From Lysinibacillus sphaericus (GTDB lineage Bacteria > Bacillota > Bacilli > Bacillales_A > Planococcaceae): a stretch of DNA of 64,000 bases. The stretch's first letter is position 1, and every line of letters begins with the position of its first letter. Positions 8,709 through 17,251 of this stretch are shown piece by piece. The notes under the pieces are model-generated. The model was not told the origin of the DNA. It worked only from the letters and a program-made list of their open reading frames with translations, and searched no databases. The stretch lies in contig NZ_SADV01000001.1 of the NCBI RefSeq assembly GCF_006864135.1, positions 372,001-436,000 of the forward strand, written 5' to 3'. A program made the translations under genes and the position numbers.

Positions 8709-9266
8709 TTACGCACGAGAAACGTAAGAAGCTTCTTCTGTATTGATGATTAACTTATCACCTTGGTTTACGAAGAATGGCACTTGTACAGTAAGGCCAG
8801 TTTCAAGAGTTGCTGGTTTTGTACCACCAGAAGCTGTATCACCTTTGATGCCAGGCTCTGTTTCTGTTACTTCTAGCTCAACAGTGTTTGGTAATTCAAC
8901 ACCTAGCATTTCACTTTGGTATGATTGAATATGAACTTCCATGTTTTCTTTTAGGAATTTCAATTCATATTCAATTGCAGCTGAAGAAAGTTCAGTTTGC
9001 TCATATGATTCTAAGTCCATGAAAACATGATCGTCACCTTGTGCATAAAGGTATTGCATTTTACGGTTATCGATTTGTGCTTTTTCAACTTTCTCACCAG
9101 CACGGAAAGTTTTTTCATTTACTGAACCGTTACGTAAGTTACGTAATTTAGAGCGTACGAACGCAGCACCTTTACCTGGTTTAACGTGTTGGAAATCTAA
9201 CACGCGATATAATTGGCCATCTACAATAATTGTTAGACCTGTACGGAAATCGTTTACTGAAATCAT
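8709..9266 (-). CDS. efp: Elongation factor P
   Basis: EF-P rescues ribosomes stalled at proline stretches. The 185-residue length is standard. It has the KOW-like domain I ([28 protein letters not shown]), the loop-tip lysine K32 in [12 protein letters not shown], and two OB domains ending in [12 protein letters not shown]. It begins 18 bp after the Xaa-Pro peptidase gene in the conserved aroQ-yqhT-efp order. Confidence 0.98.
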   Translation of the reverse strand: MISVNDFRTGLTIIVDGQLYRVLDFQHVKPGKGAAFVRSKLRNLRNGSVNEKTFRAGEKVEKAQIDNRKMQYLYAQGDDHVFMDLESYEQTELSSAAIEYELKFLKENMEVHIQSYQSEMLGVELPNTVELEVTETEPGIKGDTASGGTKPATLETGLTVQVPFFVNQGDKLIINTEEASYVSRA

Positions 9267-9283
9267 TTGTGTTCCTCCATAGT

Positions 9284-10345
9284 TTATAAAATAATAAGTT
9301 CTTTTGACGAATGAGTAAGCAGTTCATTACCTGTCTCTGTGATTAAAATATCGTCCTCGATACGTACACCACCGATTCCCGGTAAATAAACTCCTGGTTC
9401 AATCGTTACGGCCATACCTGGCTCTAGCACCGCTTCTGAACGTATTGATAAGCCAGGGCCTTCATGTACTTCAAGACCAATCCCGTGTCCTAATGAATGA
9501 CCAAATGCCGCGCCATATCCTTTTTCTGTTAAGTAGTTACGCGCAATCGCATCCGCTTGAATCCCTGTGAAGCCAGGGCCAACCTTTTCAAGTGCTAAAA
9601 GCTGGGAAGCAAGTACTGCGTTGTACATATCCACTAATTTTTCAGATGGCTCGCCAACTGCAACAGTACGTGTAATATCCGAGATATAGCCATTGTACAA
9701 TGCTCCATAGTCTAATGTGACAAAGTCGCCTTTTTCAATCACTTTATTCGTTGCAACGCCATGTGGTAAAGCTGAGCGAAGACCAGACGCAACAATTATA
9801 TCAAACGAGGATTGAGTTGCTCCTTGTTTACGCATGAAAAATTCTAATTCATTCGAAACTTCAAGCTCTGTTTTACCAGGCTTGATGAAGTTTAAGATAT
9901 GTGTAAATGCGTGATCAGCAATTTCACACGCAACCTTAATAATATTAATCTCTTGTTGCGTCTTAATCAAGCGAATTTTTTCAATTAGCCCAGAAATCGG
10001 CACTAAATCAGCTTGAATTTTATTTTTATACAGCTCATATGTGCCATAGCTAACAGTATCTTTCTCAAAGCCCAATAATTTGATACCCATATTTTTTACT
10101 TGTGTTGCAATTTCTTCAATGATCGTCGCCTCATGCTTTACAATTCGGAAGTCCTGTACTTGCGCAGCTGCTTGCTCTGTATAACGAAAATCCGTGATAA
10201 ACACAGCATCATTTTGAGACACAATCGCTACGCCCGCTGTTCCTGTAAAACCAGTCATATAACGACGATTGTACTCGTTTGTAATTAAAATGCCGTCAAT
10301 ATTTTGTTCTTGAAGTGCCTTACGAAGCTTTTGTAATTTCATCAT
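9284..10345 (-). CDS. papA: Xaa-Pro aminopeptidase (M24 family, YqhT)
   Basis: A cytosolic metallopeptidase that removes N-terminal residues before proline. The N-terminal creatinase-like domain ([17 protein letters not shown]) is followed by the pita-bread domain. The metal ligands are visible in [16 protein letters not shown] (two Asp), [16 protein letters not shown] (His), TIEPGVY (Glu) and GGVRIEDDI (Glu). The ATG at 10345 follows a GAGGGAG site; a TTG two codons upstream overlaps the aroQ stop. The gene is co-transcribed with aroQ and efp. Confidence 0.95.
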   Translation of the reverse strand: MMKLQKLRKALQEQNIDGILITNEYNRRYMTGFTGTAGVAIVSQNDAVFITDFRYTEQAAAQVQDFRIVKHEATIIEEIATQVKNMGIKLLGFEKDTVSYGTYELYKNKIQADLVPISGLIEKIRLIKTQQEINIIKVACEIADHAFTHILNFIKPGKTELEVSNELEFFMRKQGATQSSFDIIVASGLRSALPHGVATNKVIEKGDFVTLDYGALYNGYISDITRTVAVGEPSEKLVDMYNAVLASQLLALEKVGPGFTGIQADAIARNYLTEKGYGAAFGHSLGHGIGLEVHEGPGLSIRSEAVLEPGMAVTIEPGVYLPGIGGVRIEDDILITETGNELLTHSSKELIIL

Positions 10346-10347
10346 AA

Positions 10348-10782
10348 TCAATTCTCCCTCTCAATAAATGTGCGTAGTGCCAGTTCATAGCCTTTCGTAC
10401 CTAGTCCACTGATTTGACCAAGGCATGCCGGAGCGAGATAAGAATGATGACGGAAAGCCTCACGTTTATGGATATTTGAAATATGTACTTCTATAACCGG
10501 CACAGAAATCCCTGCTATTGCATCATGTAACGCAATGCTTGTATGGGTATATGCACCAGGATTAAAGATTATACCATCATATTTTTCGTCCTCTGCTTCA
10601 TGTACCCAATCAACAAGTACCCCTTCATGATTAGATTGACGAAACTCGACAGTGGCACCTAAAGACGCCGCAAGATTCTGAATATTGTTTTTCACATCTT
10701 CTAATGTTTCGTAACCATAAATATGTGGCTCTCGTTTACCTAGTCGATTTAAATTAGGTCCATTCAAACATAATAACTTCAC
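10348..10782 (-). CDS. aroQ: Type II 3-dehydroquinate dehydratase
   Basis: AroQ converts 3-dehydroquinate to 3-dehydroshikimate in the shikimate pathway. The 144-residue protein has LCLNGPNLNRLGKREPHIYG with the catalytic Arg and Tyr, FRQSNHEGVLVDWVHEA, FNPGAYTHTSIALHDAI with the catalytic Asn-His region, and VHISNIHKREAFRHHSY. All are diagnostic of the dodecameric type II enzyme. It matches B. subtilis yqhS in position. Confidence 0.97.
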   Translation of the reverse strand: MKLLCLNGPNLNRLGKREPHIYGYETLEDVKNNIQNLAASLGATVEFRQSNHEGVLVDWVHEAEDEKYDGIIFNPGAYTHTSIALHDAIAGISVPVIEVHISNIHKREAFRHHSYLAPACLGQISGLGTKGYELALRTFIEREN

Positions 10783-10842
10783 GCATATTCGCCTCTTTCT
10801 ATGTACTTGCCATTATTTTATCATACAAGGCGCATACAGCAA

Positions 10843-11268
10843 CTAATTTCCTTTTTGTGCTGTGTGCTCCTTTTGATGAAAATTCGCAGTTTCAAGCAAG
10901 AAACGTAATAGACAAATAACAATGACTATGAAAGGGATCGAGAGTTTTTTAAAGGAAGAAGATTGTAAAGGCAAATCCAGAACAATCCATTCTAATGTGA
11001 TGGACAAAAAAAGACCAAGCAAAAAAGAAGATAGCACAGCTGGGATAATATAGACATATCTCAATGTAATAAATAATAAAAATCCAATCAAAAATAAGAC
11101 TAGGATGAGAAAGCTCCATTGAAATAGTTTTGAGCTACCTTCAAATATATTCCATTTTTTATAAAAACCTATTGGATTCCATTTAATAAGATGAAAGTAT
11201 TGAAGTCCCTTTAAACACAATGCTAAAGCGAGTGCGCTGACGAGCGATGTTATACTAGCTACTTTCAA
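10843..11268 (-). CDS. yqhR: YqhR-family membrane protein
   Basis: A 141-residue protein with four membrane helices. A TTG start at 11268 is chosen because TAGGAGG lies 7 nt upstream; the longer ATG reading has no site. The position next to aroQ and divergent from yqhQ is the same as in B. subtilis, and the topology agrees. The role of the family is unknown. Confidence 0.75.
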   Translation of the reverse strand: MKVASITSLVSALALALCLKGLQYFHLIKWNPIGFYKKWNIFEGSSKLFQWSFLILVLFLIGFLLFITLRYVYIIPAVLSSFLLGLFLSITLEWIVLDLPLQSSSFKKLSIPFIVIVICLLRFLLETANFHQKEHTAQKGN

Positions 11269-11438
11269 GTAAAATCCTCCTAACTTGTACCACGAGTATA
11301 TGTTCAAGCGTTAATCATTTCCTAAACTGTACGATTAGTGTAACCATATAAAAATTTTACTATGCGTAACTCTAGAGGTTTTTCACTAAATTTAGTACAA
11401 TGGTACAGTTGAAATATATAAAGAGAGTGGTGTTAGCC

Positions 11439-12371
11439 TTGAGCAATTCACCTGTATACGGGGGACAAGCACAGTTAGAAGGTGTAATGTTCGGAGGAAA
11501 GGAACATACGATTACCGCTATTCGCCGTAACGATGATTCCATTGATTATTATCATTTTAAAAAAGTTCAAAACCCTATTTTACAAAAGCTTAAAAAAATT
11601 CCATTAGTACGGGGCGTTGTCGCACTGATTGAATCAGCTGGTTTAGGCTCTCGCCATATGCAATTTTCAGGAGACCGTTACGACGTTACACCTGGCGAAG
11701 AAGCAGAGCATAAAGAGGAAGGCTCGAGACTTCAAATGATTTTAGGAGTTGCAGTTGTAGGTATCCTTTCCTTTTTATTTGGTAAATTTGCCTTTACATT
11801 AATTCCTGTATTTATTGCAGATTTTTTCTCTAAATGGATAGAGGGCAAAACCGGTCAAATTTTACTTGAAAGCGGCATTAAGCTATTTTTACTACTTACC
11901 TATTTGTATTTTATATCTTTAACTCCGCTAATTAAACGAGTGTTCCAATATCACGGTGCAGAACATAAGGTTATAAATTGCTATGAAGCTGGTATGGACA
12001 TAACAGTGGAAAATGTGCAAGCACAATCACGCTTACACTATCGTTGCGGTAGTAGTTTTATGCTGTTCACTGTGTTTGTAGGCATGTTTTTATATTTCTT
12101 CGTACCAACTGATCCACTTTGGTTACGCATTTTGGACCGTATTCTCTTAATTCCCGTTGTTCTTGGTATATCATTTGAAGTACTTCAAGCGACAAATGCA
12201 TGCCGTAATATTCCTGTGTTACGCTTCCTTGGCTATCCAGGCTTATGGCTACAATTACTGACAACACGTGAGCCTAAGGATGAACAAGTAGAAGTAGCTA
12301 TCGCTTCCTTCAATATGCTGCTTCAAGTTGAGCAGCAACCAGAAATCGCCGCTACTTTGAATCATGATTAA
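11439..12371 (+). CDS. yqhQ: YqhQ-family (DUF1385) membrane protein
   Basis: A 310-residue protein with the DUF1385 signature SPVYGGQAQLEGVMFGGKEH at its start, membrane segments at the centre (VVGILSFLFGKFAFTLIPVF), the conserved YHGAEHKVINCYEAG block and SRLHYRCGSSFML. The TTG at 11439 is preferred because the family begins a few residues before VYGGQ; an ATG at 11400 would add 13 residues. The charged conserved motifs between helices suggest an enzyme or chaperone-like activity, but none is established to my knowledge. Confidence 0.9.
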   Translation: MSNSPVYGGQAQLEGVMFGGKEHTITAIRRNDDSIDYYHFKKVQNPILQKLKKIPLVRGVVALIESAGLGSRHMQFSGDRYDVTPGEEAEHKEEGSRLQMILGVAVVGILSFLFGKFAFTLIPVFIADFFSKWIEGKTGQILLESGIKLFLLLTYLYFISLTPLIKRVFQYHGAEHKVINCYEAGMDITVENVQAQSRLHYRCGSSFMLFTVFVGMFLYFFVPTDPLWLRILDRILLIPVVLGISFEVLQATNACRNIPVLRFLGYPGLWLQLLTTREPKDEQVEVAIASFNMLLQVEQQPEIAATLNHD

Positions 12372-12379
12372 TCAATCAA

Positions 12380-12480
12380 TTATGCCTCGGCATAATTCCG
12401 TGACATCCGCCGGAGGCTTTAGGCCAGCTAATATTGGTCACTTAGCCACAGAGTTCCACTATTTAGGTGGATGAATGAAC
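12380..12480. repeat. Short dispersed GC-rich element (CCGGAGGC type)
   Basis: The stretch with TGCCTCGGCATAATTCCGTG and CCGCCGGAGGCTTTAGGCC resembles one at 15328-15404 (TTGGCATAATTACGTCCGG, GGTCTAAGCCCTCCGG) and a shorter one at 7057-7088 (TGCCTCAGCATTTTCATCCGG). The resemblance is imperfect, so these may be decayed copies of one small repeat family. Confidence 0.4.
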
Positions 12481-12495
12481 ACCCACTTAAAGTTA

Positions 12496-12535
12496 AAGGG
12501 GCAAGTCCATATTTAGTTGGACTTGCCCCTTTTTA
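12496..12535. terminator. Bidirectional terminator between yqhQ and a nitronate monooxygenase-like gene
   Basis: AAGGGGCAAGTCCA and TGGACTTGCCCCTT form a strong hairpin flanked by A and T runs. It serves the two convergent genes. Confidence 0.88.
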
Positions 12536-12541
12536 TAGTTT

Positions 12542-13450
12542 TTATAATGACTGTACAGCAATTATTTGCTGCTTTGCTTTCTCGTACTCTACTTCCAAAG
12601 TTTTAAGTATTTCAGGAACGGACTCGCGTTTGACAATGTTTGTGATGCCATGTCCGGCAGACCAAATATCTCGCCATGCCTTGACATTTACTAGATGTGT
12701 TAAATCAATGTCCTCTCTCGGCTTCAATGTTGCAGGATCAATGCCTTCCTTTAATAAGGATGGAATTAACACATTTACATGGACACCGCTAAAGGCGTCG
12801 GTATATAAAATATCAGAGGTATCACTGTCAATCACCATATTTTTGTACTCCTCAGGCGCATTTCCTTCATCACAAGCTAAAAAACGAGTACCCATATAGG
12901 CAAAGTCTGCTCCCATTATTTGAGCGGCTAATACGTCTGCACCGCTAGAGATGGAGCCTGATAAAATGATCGTTCCCCTAAAGAATTTCTTAACCGCAGA
13001 TACAAAGCCAAATGGGTTCAGTTGCCCGCCATGCCCACCAGCACCTGCACAAACAAGAATTAGTCCGTCTACACCTGTTGCCGCAGATTTTTCGGCATGT
13101 TTAACGTTCGCAACATCTGCATAGACCTTTCCTCCATAGCCGTGAACAATGTCTATAACTCTCTTAGGATTACCTAATGAAGTAATGACAATTGGTGGCT
13201 GGAATTGTTCAATTAACTGGAAATCTTCCTCAAAACGCGGATTCGCTACAGGGTGACATATAAAGTTGACTGCCCATTGCTCAGTAGGTAGCGCCTTTTT
13301 TATTTCTTCTAGCCACTCAGCACATGCTGAAGCGGGTCTTGCATTTAATAATGGAAATGAACCGATAGCCCCTGCTCTACTAGCTTCAATAACCATCTTA
13401 GGATTAGAAACTAAAAACATCGGAGCTACTATAATTGGTAAACTAGACAT
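12542..13450 (-). CDS. Nitronate monooxygenase-like flavoprotein
   Basis: A second TIM-barrel flavin enzyme of the 2-nitropropane dioxygenase family, 302 residues. It begins LPIIVAPMFLVSNPKMVIEASRAGAIGSFP and has the active-site histidine in CAGAGGHGGQLNPFGFV. IILSGSISSGADVLAAQIMGADFAYMGTRFLA supplies the phosphate-binding loop. It differs clearly from the gene at 7091, so the two are not recent duplicates. The true substrate is unknown. Confidence 0.85.
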   Translation of the reverse strand: MSSLPIIVAPMFLVSNPKMVIEASRAGAIGSFPLLNARPASACAEWLEEIKKALPTEQWAVNFICHPVANPRFEEDFQLIEQFQPPIVITSLGNPKRVIDIVHGYGGKVYADVANVKHAEKSAATGVDGLILVCAGAGGHGGQLNPFGFVSAVKKFFRGTIILSGSISSGADVLAAQIMGADFAYMGTRFLACDEGNAPEEYKNMVIDSDTSDILYTDAFSGVHVNVLIPSLLKEGIDPATLKPREDIDLTHLVNVKAWRDIWSAGHGITNIVKRESVPEILKTLEVEYEKAKQQIIAVQSL

Positions 13451-13638
13451 ACACTCTCCCCCTTATACTTAAATATTTCGAGAGAGTTCCTGAAAATCCT
13501 ACTAAAAAATTCAAATTTTTTGTTTGCCCCCTCATCTTAGGGCATCCCCCTCATTAAAAAATATGGTTTTAGTTTGGTCGCTTATTTTAGAACCCTTGAT
13601 ATTTTAAGGGATTAAAATTATGAAATTAACTCAATTAA

Positions 13639-13992
13639 TTATTTTGACCATATTGTTCTTTTGTTATCATCTTTTATTAAAACTACTTCTGAAAAATCCC
13701 CATAATCTCTCTTCTCTAGTGAAATGTGGAATTTATCAAGAGAATTACCAAAATTTATCAACTTAGACTTAATATTAATATAGATTACACCATCTTTTTG
13801 CCATATTTTCTCACCAGAATAAGAGGAACCACTTTCAGCAATACTTCCTTTAATTAAAATTTTCTCATCTCCTATATTAACCTCACTTATTGCAATACTT
13901 TCAGGTGATACCGTTGTCGTAAAAAAAATCATAGCTATACCTCCTACAGCTAAAATAATTATTATTAAGGTAATAATTAAGCCCTTTTTCAT
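13639..13992 (-). CDS. Membrane-anchored or exported protein, 117 aa
   Basis: The start follows a GAGGTGGGG site. One N-terminal membrane segment (GLIITLIIIILAVGGIAMIFF) leads to an extracytoplasmic domain rich in beta-strand patterns (ISEVNIGDEKILIKGSIAESGSSYSGEKIW, GVIYINIKSKL). No cysteine lipobox is present. Small proteins of this layout are common in Bacilli; no function is known to me. Confidence 0.65.
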   Translation of the reverse strand: MKKGLIITLIIIILAVGGIAMIFFTTTVSPESIAISEVNIGDEKILIKGSIAESGSSYSGEKIWQKDGVIYINIKSKLINFGNSLDKFHISLEKRDYGDFSEVVLIKDDNKRTIWSK

Positions 13993-14049
13993 ACAATCCC
14001 CACCTCGATTTCCCTAAATTTATAATTGTTATTATAGTTTAATAGAGAC

Positions 14050-14746
14050 TTAATTCCACTGAGTACTTTGTGAGGGTGATCCTGTTCCATTTGCATAATA
14101 GACTTTATACGTATGTGTAAAACCTAGTCCACTCACATATCCTGTTTTACTCTTGATACTATCTCTCAAAGTTGTAGGAGTTTTTATTGTTGAGCCTGCA
14201 CTTAGTTTAGTAGAAGAAACTGAATTCCATACATCTACAGCAAAGCTAGAGCAGTTGTTTAATGTTGACCAAGAATCTCCATTAGTTATTTTTGAATTTA
14301 TTGTATCTAATTACAGCCTGTGTTAAATCCATACTCAAAGATACTCGATTTGAATAAGCTCCTTGAGAAACAAATTTTGATTCTAATCCGTACCATAAAC
14401 CAGTATGTTCAGATTTATTTCCCCATGTCCCTACAGATATTAATTTATATTGCGCTATACCACTAAGCTTGCCGACACTGATTGAAGTTGATTTATAATT
14501 TGATACTGTTATCCATGCATGTCCAGAGGTACTTGGAATCGAACTCCCATTATCTGCATCCGAACTAGCATAAATAGTTAAACCAGCAACTCCATTAGTT
14601 TCAGCAAAAGGAACTATATCAGTAGTTTCACCTAATGTCGGGTCTAACTCTGCTGTTACGTCATTTGATGCAAAAGCCTGCAAAGGAGAAAATGCTACTA
14701 AAACTAGTGAAAGTAACAATAGTGTACTGAATAAGATTTTTTTCAA
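14050..14746 (-). pseudogene. Secreted permuted papain-fold-like protein, interrupted by one frameshift
   Basis: The first frame (to 14282) has a clear signal peptide ending in LQAFASND and a central GHAWITVSNYK. After a run of five A on the minus strand (14289-14293), the second frame continues TNGDSWSTLNNCSSFAVDVWN and runs to a stop at 14050. Removing one A joins them into a 231-residue protein. A histidine block followed later by NNCSSFAVDV is the His-then-Cys order of circularly permuted NlpC/P60-like hydrolases. As read, the Cys half is lost. A sequencing error in the A-run is possible. Confidence 0.6.
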
Positions 14747-14867
14747 GATAATTCCTCCTAAATTTAATTTTTTGATAATACTATTACTTTTACTGCTACT
14801 CTCCTTTTGTTAAGATAGCGATATATCGCATATTATAACAGAATTTTTAGATTATTCCGTTAATTTT

Positions 14868-15060
14868 ATGCAAGATGCGCCAATTGAACCAATTGGGGCA
14901 TCTCCCGGTAACAACAAAGGAGTAATATATCGTTGGACGCCTCAGACTTCTGCCAATTCAGATAGTAAAGCCTCGATTCCACTATTAAAGAAAGTAGAAC
15001 AATTCCGGGGGCATTTCACGACCGCTATATTCGATGTAGGGTATGATTATAAGCAAGCTT
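14868..15060 (+). pseudogene. Transposase fragment
   Basis: The reading contains GNNKGVIYRWTPQTSANSDSK and later FTTAIFDVGYDYKQ, which resemble the middle of a DDE transposase. It has no family-length flanks and runs straight into unrelated PEP-synthase-like sequence. This is the scrap of an old insertion. The family is uncertain. Confidence 0.4.
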
Positions 15061-15284
15061 TACTGAAAGAAGCTGGACACTTGTATAGGCCAACATTATA
15101 AAAAAGAAGAAATATACTATCTCACTTTTGAAGAACTTCGAGAAATCGTGCACACAAAGATTATCAGATCATCAGCAAGCGAAAGGACGAGGACAAATTA
15201 TTTGAAAGACTTACTCCCCTACGCTTTATCACGCGTGAAATCATTATAGGTGAATACAAACGAGAACATATTGAAATATTGTAA
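15050..15284 (+). pseudogene. Remnant of a PEP synthase / rifamycin phosphotransferase-like gene
   Basis: In one frame KKEEIYYLTFEELREIVHT, and in the next DYQIISKRKDEDKLFERLTPLRFIT followed by GEYKREHIEIL and a stop, match the linker and the extreme C-terminus of PEP-synthase-like enzymes. At least one frameshift is present. The phosphohistidine swivel domain, which should lie between YKRE and the final IEIL, is deleted. It is non-functional. Confidence 0.6.
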
Positions 15285-15423
15285 TAACTAAATACGTCAA
15301 GTAAGAACTTCTGTCTTAATGAACGGCAATCCCTTGGCATAATTACGTCCGGAATCGGCTTTGTACTTAGGTCTAAGCCCTCCGGAATACTTCCGTAGCT
15401 AATGTTTGTCCAAATGAAGATAA

Positions 15424-15465
15424 AAAAAGTGCCTATCCGTCTTTTTGACGAGATAGACACTTTTT
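15424..15465 (-). terminator. Terminator after nrdJ
   Basis: AAAAAGTG-CCTATC-CGTC and GACG-AGATAG-ACACTTTTT form a hairpin with A/T tails, 7 bp beyond the nrdJ stop codon. Confidence 0.82.
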
Positions 15466-15472
15466 CATTATT

Positions 15473-17251
15473 TTATAGGCCACATTTTAACTGTGCAGCA
15501 CAGTTTGTACATGTATTACAGCCACCGATTTCCTCTACAGTTCCTTTACGGCATACAGGGCAAGTATTTCCTACATCCGAACCGATAACTGTTGTCGATT
15601 CTAACGCTTGAATCGTATCTACTAATACAACCGGACGCTTCGTTGGTACTTCTACTAATTCTTCCTCGAATGATAGTTGATCCATATCATTTTCTTCAGC
15701 TTTTAGTGTCAGTACTTGTGAATCACGGCTACCATCTACATAGACCGTACCACCTTTAGCGCCACCTTTATATAAGCGCTCGTACACTTTTTCAACTTGC
15801 TGTACTGTATAACCTTTTGGTGCGTTTACCGTTTTTGAAATGGATGAATCAATCCATTTTTGGATGATACATTGTACATCAGCATGCGCCTCTGGTTTTA
15901 ACTCCATCGCCGTCACAAACCATTCAGGAAGTTCGTTCTCACTCACTTCTGGATGACGTTCTAAATATTCATGTACGATCTCTGCTTTTACCTCGATGAA
16001 TTTACCTAGACGACCTGAGCGGTAATATGTGAACGAGAAGTATGGCTCAAGACCAGTTGCCACGCCAACCATCGTCCCAGTAGAACCAGTTGGAGCTACT
16101 GTTAGTAAATGCGAGTTGCGAATACCAGTTGCTAAAATTTGCTCTTTAATATGTGCAGGCATTTTTTGCATGAAGCCTGTTTCAGTAAATGCTTTACGTA
16201 AACGTGCTGTCTCTTCCTCTGTTGCGCCTACAAGGAATGGGAAGCTACCACGTTCTTTTGCAAGCTCTGTTGACGCCTCATACGCAGTTTCAGCAATCGT
16301 TTTAAAGATTTCATCAACTAGTTCATTACCTGCTTCTGAGCCATATTCTTTTTCACAATAAATGAGTAAGTCCGCTAAGCCCATTACACCTAAGCCAACA
16401 CGACGCTCTCCAAGAGCTTGTACACGGTTTTCTTCTAGGAAGTATGGTGTAGCATCAATAACATTATCTTGCATACGAACACCAACACGAACTGTTTCAC
16501 GTAGTGCTTCGTAATCAATTGTTTGATTTTCTTTATTCGCAAACTGTGCTAAGTTCACAGCTGCTAAGTTACACACAGAATATGGTGCAAGTGGTTGTTC
16601 CCCACATGGATTTGTCGCTACAACGCTTTGACCATAAGCTTTTGCGTTAGTCATGTCATTAGCGTTGTCGATGAAGAAAATACCTGGCTCTGCAGAGTAT
16701 GTTGCACAAACGTTGATTAAATTCCATAATTCCTTCGCTTTAATCGTGCGGTAAGTGCGTACTTTATAGCCCAGTTTCTCCCATTCACGCACATCTCCAA
16801 CTTTATGCCATTCACTGTTGTAAATAGCCATCTCTTCTTTTGTATATTCTTCAACAGCTGGGAAACGAAGCTCGAATTCAGCGTCATTTTCAACTGCTTG
16901 CATAAATTCTTTTGTTAATGTTACAGAAATATTTGCACCAGTTAAAAACTCTGGATTGTGAACCGTATAAGTACCACCATCACGCAGTTTGTTTTCCGCT
17001 TCACGAATAATAGCCGTATCAAAACCACCTAAGCCTTCGATACCTTTATAGTTAACAATACCTTGATACATCGCTTCCTCTTGGAATGAAAGAGGCTTAA
17101 AGTTTAATTTTTCTTTTGCTAGACGAATAATTGTTTTATCCGTTGTATTTTCGATTAGGTATCGTAGAATACGTGGATTTTGCATTTTTGAAATAATAAA
17201 TTCCACGATATCAGGATGCCAATCTGCCAGCATAATCATTTGTGCCCCACG
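15473..17251 (-). CDS. nrdJ: Ribonucleotide reductase, B12-dependent class II: exon 2
   Basis: This is the larger part of the adenosylcobalamin-dependent enzyme that makes deoxyribonucleotides. The exon starts at the Arg codon of RGAQMIMLADWHPDIVEF and runs 592 codons. It has the active-site NPCGEQPLAPYSVCNL, the APTGSTGTMVGVATGLEPYFSF block and a C-terminal four-cysteine cluster (CPVC ... CNTC ... C), typical of the NrdJ-Z type. A free-standing reading upstream (MAEMTTSEKYFKIFF...) is intron-derived and should not be translated. Spliced to exon 1 it gives 855 residues with an unbroken GGSRRGAQM motif. Confidence 0.95.
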   Translation of the reverse strand, partial: RGAQMIMLADWHPDIVEFIISKMQNPRILRYLIENTTDKTIIRLAKEKLNFKPLSFQEEAMYQGIVNYKGIEGLGGFDTAIIREAENKLRDGGTYTVHNPEFLTGANISVTLTKEFMQAVENDAEFELRFPAVEEYTKEEMAIYNSEWHKVGDVREWEKLGYKVRTYRTIKAKELWNLINVCATYSAEPGIFFIDNANDMTNAKAYGQSVVATNPCGEQPLAPYSVCNLAAVNLAQFANKENQTIDYEALRETVRVGVRMQDNVIDATPYFLEENRVQALGERRVGLGVMGLADLLIYCEKEYGSEAGNELVDEIFKTIAETAYEASTELAKERGSFPFLVGATEEETARLRKAFTETGFMQKMPAHIKEQILATGIRNSHLLTVAPTGSTGTMVGVATGLEPYFSFTYYRSGRLGKFIEVKAEIVHEYLERHPEVSENELPEWFVTAMELKPEAHADVQCIIQKWIDSSISKTVNAPKGYTVQQVEKVYERLYKGGAKGGTVYVDGSRDSQVLTLKAEENDMDQLSFEEELVEVPTKRPVVLVDTIQALESTTVIGSDVGNTCPVCRKGTVEEIGGCNTCTNCAAQLKCGL

